This document shows positions 8,456 to 17,724 of a stretch of DNA of 64,000 nt, in pieces. This DNA is from Halomonas sp. I5-271120 (GTDB lineage: Bacteria > Pseudomonadota > Gammaproteobacteria > Pseudomonadales > Halomonadaceae). How positions within the stretch are numbered: the first letter of the stretch is position 1; every line of letters starts with the position of its first letter. The notes under the pieces are model-generated. The model was not told the origin of the DNA and made no database searches. It saw only the letters and a list, made by a program, of their open reading frames with translations. The stretch is from positions 682,001-746,000 of the forward strand of contig NZ_CP130701.1 in the NCBI RefSeq assembly GCF_030553075.1. The letters run 5' to 3'. A program made the position numbers and the translations under genes.

Positions 8456-9637
8456 ATGACCGACACCACGCTTTCCGCCCCCGCAACGCAACGCACCGTC
8501 ATCGCGATGGGCGAGCTGTCGGCGTATGCCAATGCGCCGGCACTCACCGATGCCCTGGCCAGCGGCGCCCGTGTCACCCTCAGCTGGGGCGATGGCGCCC
8601 AGGCTCACTTCCCGCTCACCTGGCTGCGCGACAACTGCCCCTGCGAGGCCTGTCGCCACACGGTCACCCGCGAGCGCCTCTACGTCCCCCTGACGCCGGT
8701 CACCGCCGCCCCCGAGGCCACACTTCACGACGGCAACCTGACCCTGACCTGGCAGGATGGCCATGTGAGCGACTTCGATGCCGGTTGGCTGCATCAGCGC
8801 CGCCCCGGCCAGGAGCCGGCGTCAGTCATCCCGGCGCGTCGCCCCTGGGCAGCCGATTATGCCCCCGAGTGCGTCGCCCATGCCGACTTCGTGGGCAACG
8901 CCGCCGGCGAGCGTGCCTGGCTCGAGGCCCTGCTGCGCGACGGCCTGGTGCTGCTCGACGCAGGCCCGCTGGCCGATGAGGAAGTCAGCCGCCTGGCCGA
9001 ACGCATCGGCCCGATGCGTCCGACCAACTTCGGGGCCCGCTTCGACGTACGCTCCAAGCCCAACCCCAACAATGCCGCCTACACCGCCATCGGCCTGGCG
9101 CTGCACACCGACTTGCCCAACTGGCGACAGCCGCCGGACATTCAACTGCTCTACTGCCTGGAGAATGAAGCCGAGGGTGGCGAATCGATCTTTGCCGACG
9201 GCTTCGCGGCGGCCGAAACGCTGCGCCAGCAGAATCCCGAGGCCTTCCGCATCCTCAGCGAAACGCCGATCGACTTCCGCTTCCAGGACGAGGAGCAGGA
9301 CATCAGCACCCGCGCGCCGGTGCTGTCGCTTGATCACGACGGCCAGCTGATCGAGGTGCGCTTCAACAACTGGATTCGCGACAGCCTGCGCCTGCCGACC
9401 CACGTCATCGATGCCTGGTACGACGCCTATCGCCAGTTCTGGCAGTTGCTGCATTCCTCGGAGCACCAGCTCGACTTCGCCCTGGCCCCTGGGCAGATGG
9501 TCGCCTTCGACAACCGCCGGGTGCTGCATGGCCGCCGCGCCTTCGACCCGAGCACCGGTCGGCGCCACCTGCAGGGCACCTACTTGGATCTGGACATGCT
9601 GGAATCGCGTCTGCGGGTGCTGTCTCGCCCCGACTGA
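8456..9637 (+). CDS. Gamma-butyrobetaine dioxygenase (carnitine synthesis)
   Basis: The 393-residue protein has the two-part structure of BBOX enzymes. The N-terminal DUF971 domain has a zinc site CPCEACRH (C61, C63, C66, H68). The TauD-type 2-oxoglutarate dioxygenase domain holds iron ligands H217 and D219 in ALHTDLPNW and H358 in RVLHGRRAF. The enzyme hydroxylates gamma-butyrobetaine to L-carnitine using 2-oxoglutarate and oxygen. ATG 8456 follows an AGGAG six bases away; the upstream in-frame extension looks non-coding. Its partner is the downstream betaine/carnitine-type binding protein. Bacterial BBOX is characterised in Pseudomonas sp. AK1. Confidence 0.9.
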   Translation: MTDTTLSAPATQRTVIAMGELSAYANAPALTDALASGARVTLSWGDGAQAHFPLTWLRDNCPCEACRHTVTRERLYVPLTPVTAAPEATLHDGNLTLTWQDGHVSDFDAGWLHQRRPGQEPASVIPARRPWAADYAPECVAHADFVGNAAGERAWLEALLRDGLVLLDAGPLADEEVSRLAERIGPMRPTNFGARFDVRSKPNPNNAAYTAIGLALHTDLPNWRQPPDIQLLYCLENEAEGGESIFADGFAAAETLRQQNPEAFRILSETPIDFRFQDEEQDISTRAPVLSLDHDGQLIEVRFNNWIRDSLRLPTHVIDAWYDAYRQFWQLLHSSEHQLDFALAPGQMVAFDNRRVLHGRRAFDPSTGRRHLQGTYLDLDMLESRLRVLSRPD

Positions 9638-9755
9638 CCTCCTTTTCCCCTGACGCCGTGGCGACGCCACAGCCCGACTGCACAAGCAGCGCCACGGCTC
9701 ACCCAATAGGCGGAGCGACGGCCGCCCAAACAATAGACCACGCAAGGAGATGCTC

Positions 9756-10697
9756 ATGAACACCGTACTGCGCACCACGCTTACCGCACTGTCGGTTCCT
9801 GCCGCACTGACGCTTTCCCTGCCGACCCAGGCCGACGATGCGACCCTGGACTTCGGCGTTCCCGCCTGGCCGGGTATCACCGTCAAGACAGAAATCGCCA
9901 GCCAGTTGCTCGGCCCGCTGGGCTATGACACCAGAGTGCAATCACTTGGCATGCAGGTCATCTACCAGGGCATGCAGAGCGGCGACGTTGATCTCTTCCT
10001 CGGCGCCTGGCTGCCAGCCCAGGAGGATCTCTACACACCGCGCGTGGAAGATGGCAGCCTCAAGCGAGTGGCCAACAACGTCGATGGCGCTCAGATGACG
10101 CTGGCGGTCCCGGAGTATCTGTACGAGCAGGGCATCACCAGCTTCGCTGACCTGGACGCGCAGCGCGAGGCCTTCAATGGCGAGATTTATGGCTTCGGCG
10201 CCGGCTCCGCCGCCAGCGAGATTCTTCATCAGGCCATCGACGAGGACGCCTGGGGGCTCGGCGACTGGGAACTGGTGGATACCAGCGTCGTCGGCATGCT
10301 CAGTGCGGCACGCAGCGCCATCAGCCGCGAGGAGCCCATCGTTTGGGTCGGCTGGACGCCCCATTGGATGAACCTCGAACTGCCGATGCGCTACCTCGAG
10401 GACCCCAAAGACCTGTTCGGCAAGAACAATGGTGAGAGCGAGGTGCTAACCCTGATGCGGACGGGCTACGCCGAGTCCCACCCCAACCTTGAGCACTTCT
10501 TCACTCAGTTCACCTTCAGCGCTGACCAGCAGAGCTGGATGATCAACGAGTACGGCCAGGAGGAACGAGACGTAGAAGACGTTGCCCAACAGTGGATAGC
10601 GGATCATCCCGAGCGTATCCAGGCCATGCTTGAGGGCGTGACCGACCGTGACGGCAAGCCAGCCTGGCCCCAAGTGCAGGATGCTCTGGCGCTGTAA
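9756..10697 (+). CDS. OpuAC/ProX-type substrate-binding protein (betaine, choline or carnitine)
   Basis: The 313-residue protein carries a Sec signal peptide, probably cleaved near PTQADD, and an OpuAC-family fold. Features include FGVPAWPGITVKTEIASQLL near the N-terminus, VDLFLGAWLP, and VWVGWTPHWMN, whose tryptophans recall the aromatic cage that binds quaternary ammonium groups. It should capture betaine-like compounds in the periplasm. ATG 9756 sits 6 bases after AAGGAG; an ATG at 9750 is too close. No permease or ATPase gene accompanies it, so it must work with a transporter elsewhere. Following the dioxygenase by 118 bases, it probably recognises butyrobetaine or carnitine. Confidence 0.86.
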   Translation: MNTVLRTTLTALSVPAALTLSLPTQADDATLDFGVPAWPGITVKTEIASQLLGPLGYDTRVQSLGMQVIYQGMQSGDVDLFLGAWLPAQEDLYTPRVEDGSLKRVANNVDGAQMTLAVPEYLYEQGITSFADLDAQREAFNGEIYGFGAGSAASEILHQAIDEDAWGLGDWELVDTSVVGMLSAARSAISREEPIVWVGWTPHWMNLELPMRYLEDPKDLFGKNNGESEVLTLMRTGYAESHPNLEHFFTQFTFSADQQSWMINEYGQEERDVEDVAQQWIADHPERIQAMLEGVTDRDGKPAWPQVQDALAL

Positions 10698-10752
10698 CGG
10701 CCCTCGGCCTGGCCCGCGCTCAACTCCTTAAGCGCGGCGCAGGATAGACCGT

Positions 10753-10786
10753 CGCGCCCGGCGTGCCGCTTTGGCCGCCGGGCGCG
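10753..10786 (+). terminator. GC-rich inverted repeat after the binding-protein gene
   Basis: Arms of 11 bases (10753-10763 and 10776-10786) pair perfectly around a 12-base loop that can extend the stem. Only TTGT follows, so a classical T-tract is missing. It may be a weak terminator or a transcript-stabilising hairpin. Confidence 0.5.
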
Positions 10787-10839
10787 TTGTCGTATGCTGT
10801 GTCGTCATTTGGACCACCACCTGCAAGGATCTTGTGCGC

Positions 10840-11616
10840 ATGCCCCGCCCTCTACTGATGATTCTGCTCCTGCTCGTCACCCTGCTGGCGATGGGAGGCC
10901 TGTGGCAGTGGCTGGCCATGCACGATGTATTGACGGTGGCACGTCTACAGGCTATCGCGGCGGGTTCGGTGGCCTGGACACAGGCCCCCTGGGCGATTCT
11001 GGTGGTGGTTGCAGTCTATGCAGCGGCGTCACTGGTGATGTTCCCGCTGAGCCTGCTGGTAGCGGTGACAGGTCTGCTATTCGGGCCATGGTGGGGCTTC
11101 GGCTACGCCCTGGCGGGCACGCTGGCGGCGTCGATCCTGACGTACGGAGTAGGAAGGCGGCTTGGCCGCGAGGCGCTGATGCGCTATGGCGGCCGGCATC
11201 TCAAGGGGCTGTCGCGCTATCTGGCAGGTCGCGGCATTCGCACCATGACGGTGGTCAACCTGCTGCCGCTGGCGCCCTTTACGCTGACCAATATGCTGGC
11301 CGGCGCCTTTCACCTGCGTTTCCGCGATTACCTGATCGGCTCGGTCATCGGTATCGTGCCGGGGCTTGTCGGGGTCACGCTGCTGGGTAGCCAGCTGGGG
11401 CAACTGGTCACCGCCAACAACAAAGGCGAAATCGCCATCTCGCTGGGCGGCATTGCCCTCGGGGTGCTGGTGCTGGTCGGTCTCAAGCGCTATGCCACGC
11501 GCCGCCAGCAACGAGAACCGGCCCGCCCTGCTCACGCACAGCGCCCCCCAGAAGAAGCAGACATCCCGGACGCGCCAACCAGGCCACAAGAACAGGGCGA
11601 CTCGGCTAACTCATAA
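10840..11616 (+). CDS. TVP38/TMEM64-family (VTT domain) membrane protein
   Basis: The 258-residue protein has about six membrane helices and the SNARE-associated/VTT signature. This includes FPLSLLVAVTGLLFGPWWGFGYAL, here 24 residues seen as two pieces (FPLSLLVAVTG and LLFGPWWGFGYAL), a GRRLGREALMRY loop, and a later NLLPLAPFTLTNMLAG re-entrant stretch. VTT proteins (DedA, TMEM41B, VMP1 relatives) are linked to lipid scrambling, but the bacterial TVP38 branch has no settled role. ATG 10840 follows AAGGA and gives a first helix at once. The C-terminal 45 residues are polar, Pro/Gln-rich and probably cytosolic. It appears monocistronic. Confidence 0.85.
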   Translation: MPRPLLMILLLLVTLLAMGGLWQWLAMHDVLTVARLQAIAAGSVAWTQAPWAILVVVAVYAAASLVMFPLSLLVAVTGLLFGPWWGFGYALAGTLAASILTYGVGRRLGREALMRYGGRHLKGLSRYLAGRGIRTMTVVNLLPLAPFTLTNMLAGAFHLRFRDYLIGSVIGIVPGLVGVTLLGSQLGQLVTANNKGEIAISLGGIALGVLVLVGLKRYATRRQQREPARPAHAQRPPEEADIPDAPTRPQEQGDSANS

Positions 11617-11742
11617 AGCGCCTTCTCATGCCTTAGCGCCAACGGGCACCGGCCTCTGCTGAGGTCGGTGCCCGCTTATGTGTTCCGCTCTACTGGCCGG
11701 TGATTCCGGCTACCGGCTTTTGACCTTCAAGCGTCAGGACTG

Positions 11743-13083
11743 CTACTTGGGAGTGACTTCCTTCGACTCCGCCTCGTCGTCCTCGTGGCCGCGCCCGATC
11801 AGCGGCTGCCAGTCAGCATGCTCCCACTCATCCTGCAAGATAGAGCGCAGTATCCGGCCACGGTGACGCAGCATGTGCCACTCCGCGCCCAGGCGGCTGC
11901 GCACTCGATCCCAGGTGCCGTCATCGGCGTGGCTGAAGGGGCCACCCACGGCGATGGCTTGACGATAAACGTCCAGACAGCGCTGAGCGCAAGCGGTTTC
12001 ATCGAAGGCCTGGGCGGTGGCCAGAGCCCCCTCGGCCATCGCCGACCGGCACTCAGTATCGGCAAGCGCCACCATGGCGTCGGCCACTGCCTCGCGGTCA
12101 TCGTTGGGCAGCAGCCTGCCATTGCGACCATCCTTGAGCACCTCGCGCACGCCGGGGGCAGCCACGGCCACTACCGGCAAACCGGTGGCCATGGCCTCGA
12201 CGACCACCATGCCCTGAGTCTCGCTATGCGAGGCGAAGCCGAAGACATCCATGGCATGGTAGGCATCGATCAGCGCCTGACCCTGCAGGCGTCCGGTGAA
12301 GTGCAGACGTGAGGCCACACCAAAGCGCTCGGCGACCTGCTTCATTGCTTCCCGGGCATCGCCATCACCGACCACCAGGCAATGTGCCTCGGGCAGTTGC
12401 TCTAGCATCCGTGCCAGCGCCTCGGTGAGGAAGGGCAGGTTCTTCTCCTTGGCGAGCCGCCCCACATGCCCCACCACATAGGCGTCCAAAGGAATGCCGT
12501 GCTCACGGCGAAGCGCGGCACCGTCACCCTGTGCGAAACGCCGGGTATCGACGCCGCTGGGTACCACCCAGACATGCGGATTGGCATCCCGTTCGAAGAG
12601 CAGCTCGCGGATGCTTTCACTGGGCGCGATCACCGCTTCGCAAAGCCGCGTGTACTGGGTGGAAAGGGCCACGGCGAAGCGCTGCATGCGCGGCGAATCG
12701 CCGGGCACGTAGTGGGTGTAGTGCTCGTACAGGGTGTGGTGGGTAAACACCAGCGGCAGCCCGTAGGTCTCGGCGGCCCGCGCGGCGGTATCGCCGAGCA
12801 GAAAGGGGTGATGCGAATGCACGATATCCGGGTCGAAGGCCTCGATGGCCTCATAGAGCTGACCGGGAATCGGTACCGGCAGCGAGAAGTCGCTGCCATT
12901 GAAATGCTGGACGGCGGCGACGCGTACCACGTCGTCCTCGTCCTCTGGCTGCCCGGTCAATTTGGGGGCCACTACCAGTACCCGGTGCCCCTCGGCCTGC
13001 AGCCGTGTTTTCAGACGCTGAACGGACTCACTGACCCCGCCCACGATTGGACAGTAAGTGTTGGTGAACATCAGCACATTCAC
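11743..13083 (-). CDS. Family 4 glycosyltransferase
   Basis: The 446-residue protein is a GT-B enzyme. Its N-terminal acceptor domain begins NVLMFTNTYCPIVGGVSESV, whose GG loop is typical of GT4. The C-terminal domain carries VVGHVGRLAKEKN, LVVGDGDAREAMK and the E-x7-E motif in SHSETQGMVVVEAMATGLP. It probably transfers a sugar from a nucleotide donor to a lipid or glycan acceptor at the inner membrane. I use GTG 13083 because a GAGGGAG precedes it and the fold begins there; 44 more in-frame codons upstream do not look coding. The Asp/Glu-rich tail (after about residue 425) is unusual. No cell-wall cluster surrounds it, so the acceptor is unknown. Confidence 0.85.
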   Translation of the reverse strand: MNVLMFTNTYCPIVGGVSESVQRLKTRLQAEGHRVLVVAPKLTGQPEDEDDVVRVAAVQHFNGSDFSLPVPIPGQLYEAIEAFDPDIVHSHHPFLLGDTAARAAETYGLPLVFTHHTLYEHYTHYVPGDSPRMQRFAVALSTQYTRLCEAVIAPSESIRELLFERDANPHVWVVPSGVDTRRFAQGDGAALRREHGIPLDAYVVGHVGRLAKEKNLPFLTEALARMLEQLPEAHCLVVGDGDAREAMKQVAERFGVASRLHFTGRLQGQALIDAYHAMDVFGFASHSETQGMVVVEAMATGLPVVAVAAPGVREVLKDGRNGRLLPNDDREAVADAMVALADTECRSAMAEGALATAQAFDETACAQRCLDVYRQAIAVGGPFSHADDGTWDRVRSRLGAEWHMLRHRGRILRSILQDEWEHADWQPLIGRGHEDDEAESKEVTPK

Positions 13084-13281
13084 GCCATAGACTCCCTCGT
13101 CAGCGTTTCCTGGATGCGCCGGCCGCCTATCCTTGCATGGCCTCGCCTTCCTCAAGATAGGCGATGCTGTAAGAAAACCCAGACGGCACACGACGGCGCA
13201 GATCATACACCCCATACGAACCTGATCGCACTCGCCATTGCCTAAGCAAGCGTCAGGAACAGGCGGGAATCATGACATCGA

Positions 13282-14253
13282 TCATGGCAACGCCGCGCCC
13301 TCAAGGGCAAGGGAACCTATCGGTGGCATCTGAGGGTGCTCGGGCAGTGGCGGCACCCGCCCGGCCATCGCTTGCTCGAGATAGTCGATGAAGGTGCGAA
13401 TCCGCTGGGGCACATGGCGGCGCTGGTCGAAGACGGCATAAAAATCGGCGCTGACGCCCTGCCAGCCGGGCATCAACTCAACCAGCCGCCCCGCCGCAAG
13501 GTGTTCATGCACGTTCCACCAGGAACGCAGCATCACGCCATGACCATCGATCGCCAGCTGCGTGATCACTTCACCGTCGTTACTTGCCATCTCGCCGCTG
13601 ACCTTCACGCTGCGCGCCTGCCCCGCCTCGCCGCGGGGCTCGAAGCGCCACAGGGCGAAGTCGCTGTCATTCTCGCGGATCACCAGACAGCGGTGGTGCC
13701 CCAGATCCGCCGGCGTCTCGAGCCGCGGCATGGCCTCGCAATAGGAAGGTGCCGCGCACAGCAGTCGACGATTAGCGAGAATTCGCCGCGCCACCAGTCG
13801 CGAATCCGGCGGCTCTCCCACCCGGATGCCGATGTCGAAGCCCTGGTCGCTGAGGTTCATGGGAAAGTTGGTCAGCTCCAGCCAACCGGAAAGTGCCGGG
13901 TGACGCTGGCAGAACGACGAGAGCAGGGGGGCGACATGACAGCGACCGAAGCCGAAAGTGGCGTTGATACGCAGGCGACCCGAGAGATCGGCACGCCGGT
14001 CGCCGATGGTCTCTTCCAGCTCACCGAGCTCGTCGAGAATCAGGGCACCGCGCCGGCAATAGAGCTCGCCCTCGGCGGTCAGCGTCAGGCGACGCGTGGT
14101 GCGGGTGGCAAGCTCCACCCCCAGGCGCGATTCGATCTGCTTGAGGCGCTTGCTTACCGCCGACAGCGACAGGCCCAGCTCGCGTGCGGTGGCGGTCAAG
14201 CTGCCGCACTGCGCCAACCGCAGGAAGAACGCCAGGTCATCGAGCTGGGCCAC
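13282..14253 (-). CDS. LysR-family regulator, DmlR-like
   Basis: The 323-residue protein has a LysR winged helix (LTATARELGLSLSAVSKRLKQ) and a CrgA-type effector domain (GRLRINATFGFGRCHVAPLL). It is divergent from the tartrate/D-malate dehydrogenase gene, the same arrangement as dmlR-dmlA in E. coli, where DmlR activates D-malate use. The 114-bp intergenic region contains a dyad overlapping this gene's probable -10 element, which would fit autorepression. Assignment to DmlR is by context and subgroup, so the effector remains inferred. Confidence 0.86.
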   Translation of the reverse strand: MAQLDDLAFFLRLAQCGSLTATARELGLSLSAVSKRLKQIESRLGVELATRTTRRLTLTAEGELYCRRGALILDELGELEETIGDRRADLSGRLRINATFGFGRCHVAPLLSSFCQRHPALSGWLELTNFPMNLSDQGFDIGIRVGEPPDSRLVARRILANRRLLCAAPSYCEAMPRLETPADLGHHRCLVIRENDSDFALWRFEPRGEAGQARSVKVSGEMASNDGEVITQLAIDGHGVMLRSWWNVHEHLAAGRLVELMPGWQGVSADFYAVFDQRRHVPQRIRTFIDYLEQAMAGRVPPLPEHPQMPPIGSLALEGAALP

Positions 14254-14285
14254 AATGAGATTCTCTACTTAAACGCAACAATAAC

Positions 14286-14309
14286 TTGCATTATAGCCTG
14301 ATTATGCAA
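14286..14309. promoter_or_regulatory. LysR-type operator dyad between dmlR-like and dmlA-like genes
   Basis: TTGCAT (14286-14291) and ATGCAA (14304-14309) form a perfect inverted repeat with a 12-base centre that keeps further partial symmetry. On the minus strand TATAAT (14295-14290) lies inside the dyad, so bound regulator would cover the regulator's own promoter. Size and position fit a LysR binding site; function is inferred. Confidence 0.55.
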
Positions 14310-14367
14310 CGAACTGGAGCGGGTAGACTGAAGGCATCGCCACTCAACCCATTCAAGGAAGGCACCC

Positions 14368-15444
14368 ATGAGCCATCGCATCGCCATACTCGCCGGTGAC
14401 GGCATCGGCACCGAAGTCATGCCCGAGGGCGTGCGCGCTCTCGAAGCTGCCGCCAAGCGCTTCGGCATCGAGCTTCAGCTCGAGCAGTTCGACTTCGCCA
14501 GCTGCGACTACTATCTCGAACACGGCCAGATGCTGCCGGACGACTGGCACGCGACCCTCGCCCAGTTCGACGCCATCTTCTATGGCGCCATCGGCTGGCC
14601 GGACAAGGTGCCCGACCACATTTCCCTGTGGGGCTCACTGCTCAAGTTTCGCCGCGAGTTCGATCAGTACGTCAACCTGCGCCCCTGCCGCCTGCTGCCC
14701 GGCATCAAGAGCCCGCTGGCAGGCCGTGAACCGGGTGACATCGACTTCTACGTAGTGCGCGAGAACACCGAAGGCGAGTACTCAAGCGTCGGCGGCACCA
14801 TGTTCGAGGGCACCGACCGCGAGGTGGTGATCCAGGAAACGGTGATGACCCGCCACGGCGTCGACCGGGTACTCAAGTACGCCTTCGACCTGGCCGCCAC
14901 CCGCCCCAGAAAAAAGCTGACCTCCGCCACTAAGTCCAACGGCATCGCCATCACCATGCCCTGGTGGGACAAGCGCGTGGCAGCCATGGGCCAGCACTAC
15001 CCCGACGTCAACGTCGATCAGTTCCACATCGACATCCTGACCGCCAATTTCGTGCTGCACCCGGACTGGTTCGACGTGGTGGTGGCCAGCAACCTGTTCG
15101 GCGACATCCTCTCCGATCTGGGCCCGGCCTGCACCGGCACCATCGGCGTGGCCCCCTCGGCCAACATCAACCCGGAAGGCACCTTCCCGAGCCTCTTCGA
15201 GCCGGTTCACGGCAGCGCCCCGGATATCGCCGGCAAGCATATCGCCAACCCCATCGGCCAGATCTGGTCCGGCGCCATGATGCTCGAACACCTGGGCCAC
15301 AAGGAGGCCGCCGATGCCATCGTTGCCGCCTTCGAGGCCGTCCTCGCCGAGGGAGATACCACAGTACTGACACCTGACCTTAACGGCTCAGGTTCAACCC
15401 AGGCGCTGGGCCAGGCGATTGCCGCGAGGATCGCCGCCGGTTGA
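14368..15444 (+). CDS. dmlA: Tartrate / D-malate dehydrogenase (decarboxylating)
   Basis: The 358-residue protein belongs to the isocitrate/isopropylmalate dehydrogenase family, tartrate dehydrogenase branch. The N-terminus reads IAILAGDGIGTEVMPEG. The substrate region has VRENTEGEYSSVGG, and the metal/cofactor region has NLFGDILSDLGPA followed by EPVHGSAPDIAGK. Family enzymes oxidise D-malate or tartrate with NAD and metal, with or without decarboxylation, giving pyruvate or other central metabolites. Length matches E. coli DmlA (361) and TtuC. AAGGAAG lies 7 bases before the ATG. The divergent LysR gene supports the D-malate role, but tartrate cannot be excluded. Confidence 0.88.
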   Translation: MSHRIAILAGDGIGTEVMPEGVRALEAAAKRFGIELQLEQFDFASCDYYLEHGQMLPDDWHATLAQFDAIFYGAIGWPDKVPDHISLWGSLLKFRREFDQYVNLRPCRLLPGIKSPLAGREPGDIDFYVVRENTEGEYSSVGGTMFEGTDREVVIQETVMTRHGVDRVLKYAFDLAATRPRKKLTSATKSNGIAITMPWWDKRVAAMGQHYPDVNVDQFHIDILTANFVLHPDWFDVVVASNLFGDILSDLGPACTGTIGVAPSANINPEGTFPSLFEPVHGSAPDIAGKHIANPIGQIWSGAMMLEHLGHKEAADAIVAAFEAVLAEGDTTVLTPDLNGSGSTQALGQAIAARIAAG

Positions 15445-15528
15445 TACGAGCAAGGCATCCGGCGGCCCTGGCGCCATACCATGAATCGCTTATGATGAAG
15501 ATTCATTACCTACCGTCCAGGAGCCGCC

Positions 15529-16125
15529 ATGCCGCCTCGTGATCTGACTCATCGCCCGGCGCACCGTCCCTCGCGTCACCCGTTCACCATTGCCCTGCCC
15601 CTCGTTGCCTCGGGGCTGCTCGCCGGATGCACCGGCATCCCCGAGGGCACCCAGGCAGTCGAAGACTTCAACCTGGATCGCTATCTCGGTCAGTGGTACG
15701 AGATCGCGCGCCTCGATCACAGCTTCGAAGAAGGGCTCGACTGCGTTACCGCCGACTACTCCATGCGCGATGACGGCGGGGTGAAGGTGATCAACGCAGG
15801 GGTGAACCTCGAGACCGGCGAGCCCAGCGTGGCCGAAGGCAAGGCCTACTTCATCGATGAACCGAGCGTTGCCCGTCTGAAAGTCAGCTTCTTCGGCCCC
15901 TTCTATGGGGGGTACAACGTGCTGGAACTCGACCCCGACTACCAGCACGCCCTGGTGGTCGGCCCTAATCGCGACTACCTGTGGATCCTGGCCCGCACCC
16001 CAACGATGGCCCCCGACACCTACCAGGCGCTGGTGGACCGCGTAGCCGAGCTCGACTTTGCCGTCGACGACCTGATCGAGGTCGAGCAGGACCGGGCCTG
16101 TGCTCCCTATCGCCAAGGTACCTGA
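15529..16125 (+). CDS. blc: Outer membrane lipoprotein lipocalin (Blc family)
   Basis: The 198-residue protein has a lipoprotein signal ending LLAGC with the acylated cysteine at residue 34. The lipocalin GxW motif (YLGQWYEIARLDHSFE) follows, then YNVLELDPDYQHALVVGPN and WILARTPTM. Blc lipocalins sit on the periplasmic face of the outer membrane and bind lysophospholipids or fatty acids. Length and motif order fit the family; the n-region before the hydrophobic core is long and basic, so a later start is possible. The gene appears monocistronic. Confidence 0.88.
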   Translation: MPPRDLTHRPAHRPSRHPFTIALPLVASGLLAGCTGIPEGTQAVEDFNLDRYLGQWYEIARLDHSFEEGLDCVTADYSMRDDGGVKVINAGVNLETGEPSVAEGKAYFIDEPSVARLKVSFFGPFYGGYNVLELDPDYQHALVVGPNRDYLWILARTPTMAPDTYQALVDRVAELDFAVDDLIEVEQDRACAPYRQGT

Positions 16126-16362
16126 CGCGTCTCGGCTTCCTGAGGCCTTGGGCCTGGGAGCCCACTCGGGAAAGGCCTGAAGGTCGACGCCGCGACCGCC
16201 GAGCAGACCACCGCAAGAGGGCGGAAAAGAGGACAACGGCGGCTTATCTCCTCCTCGGCGACTACCGACTAGGCAAAATGTATAACATACGAAGACCTGT
16301 ATCCAACATAAGCTAGTGATGGCGCCGGCATGCTCGGCCCATTCATAGCAAAGGATTCGCTT

Positions 16363-17391
16363 ATGACACTTGGACGACGTCAGTTTCTCGCCACCTCGGC
16401 CGCCCTCGGCGCGGCCATGACCGCCCCGACCCTATTGGCAGGAGGCCTTACCGGTGCCCCGCCATCACGCTATCCGGTCGAAGCCTGGCAATCTCTCGAC
16501 GACCGCTTCGACCGCTACATGCTGTTCAATTCGCCACTCGAACGCCACTGGAGCGGTGGGCTGTGGCTGGAGGGGCCGGCCTGGAACGCCGTGGGGCGCT
16601 ATGCGGTGTTCAGCGATATCCCCAGGGCTCGCCAAATGCGCTGGGACGAGGCCACCGGCCAGGTCAGCGTATTGCGCCACGAGGTCGGTCATTCCAACGG
16701 CAATGCCTTCGATGCCCAGGGGCGGCTGGTGGCCTGCGAGCATTCACCCGCGCGGGTGGTTCGCTACGAATGGGACGGCAGCGTCAGCGTGCTGGCCGAC
16801 CAGTTTAACGGCAAGCGTCTCAACGCTCCGAATGATCTCGTGGCACTGAAAAGTGGCGGTATCATCTTCACAGATCCGGGATATGGTGCTCACGTCGACT
16901 ACGAGGGACATCGCCGCGAACTGGAGCTCGATACCGCCGTCTACTACTGGGAAGACGGCATGGACCAGCCTCAGGTGCTGACCACGGAGCTTTACAAGCC
17001 CAATGGCATTGCATTGGGGCCGGATGGTAAAACGCTATATGTGACCGATACGGCGCCTTCTCACTATCCCGACCAGCCCGCCACCATCAACCGCTTCACC
17101 CTCGCCGACGACGGCAAGCGTCTCGAAAACGCACATCGCCTGGTGGCCAGTAAAAGCGAAGGCTATGACGGCATGACGGTCGACATGGATGGCAACCTGT
17201 GGGTCGGCACATCTGGCGGGGAAGGAGTCGATGGCGTCAGCATCTTCGCTCCGGATGGGGCGCTGATCGGTCGCATTCTGCTTCCGGAAGTCTGCGCCAA
17301 CGTCTGCTTTGTTGGCGATGACCGCAACCGGCTGCTGATGACCGCCAGTCAATCGATCTATACGATCTATACCGGCACCCGCGGCATCTGA
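16363..17391 (+). CDS. Tat-exported SMP-30/gluconolactonase-like protein
   Basis: The 342-residue protein begins with a twin-arginine signal (GRRQFLATSAALGAAM) and is therefore exported folded. The rest is a six-bladed propeller of the SMP-30/gluconolactonase/LRE family. Typical motifs are LWLEGPAWNAVGRYAVFSDI, RLNAPNDLV (here KRLNAPNDLV), LYKPNGIALGPDGKTLYVTD and GYDGMTVDMDGNLWVGTSGG. Family members hydrolyse sugar lactones with a bound divalent metal. Likely metal ligands are the conserved Glu, Asn and Asp in these motifs. The substrate is unknown. ATG 16363 gives an intact Tat motif. A strong terminator follows. Confidence 0.85.
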   Translation: MTLGRRQFLATSAALGAAMTAPTLLAGGLTGAPPSRYPVEAWQSLDDRFDRYMLFNSPLERHWSGGLWLEGPAWNAVGRYAVFSDIPRARQMRWDEATGQVSVLRHEVGHSNGNAFDAQGRLVACEHSPARVVRYEWDGSVSVLADQFNGKRLNAPNDLVALKSGGIIFTDPGYGAHVDYEGHRRELELDTAVYYWEDGMDQPQVLTTELYKPNGIALGPDGKTLYVTDTAPSHYPDQPATINRFTLADDGKRLENAHRLVASKSEGYDGMTVDMDGNLWVGTSGGEGVDGVSIFAPDGALIGRILLPEVCANVCFVGDDRNRLLMTASQSIYTIYTGTRGI

Positions 17392-17430
17392 ACGTGACGC
17401 CGGTCATGCCACCGAAAGCGCCATGACCCC

Positions 17431-17467
17431 AAAGCCGGGCACTCCGCATCGGATGCCCGGCTTTTTT
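17431..17467 (+). terminator. Rho-independent terminator after SMP-30 gene
   Basis: An 11-bp perfect stem (17431-17441 with 17454-17464) is followed by a T-run to 17467. It lies 40 bases after the stop codon and is the clearest terminator in this part of the window. Confidence 0.88.
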
Positions 17468-17724
17468 GCCTGCCCATCTCGCCCCACCACCACCTGCCCT
17501 GGCTTTCACGATCGCACCGATCATTTTCATCAGCTCGACGTCTGGCCTTGTCGCCACCGCAATGGATTCGGAAGGTAGTCATCAACTGTCGTCCGGCGAC
17601 CCTCTTATGACGGCCATCATGACAACAATCCGACAAGCAGGCGTCTTCATGACTTTCCACTCGCACGCTCCCGCTTCTTATTGTCAGCCGCTGCTGACCG
17701 CGATCACCGTCCTTACCGACAGCC

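Noticed and set aside
8822..9886. 354-codon minus-strand ORF opposite the butyrobetaine dioxygenase
   Set aside because: Shadow frame of a high-GC gene with complete motifs on the plus strand.
13336..14301. 321-codon plus-strand ORF opposite the dmlR-like gene
   Set aside because: Shadow frame. The minus-strand protein has an intact LysR helix-turn-helix and effector domain.
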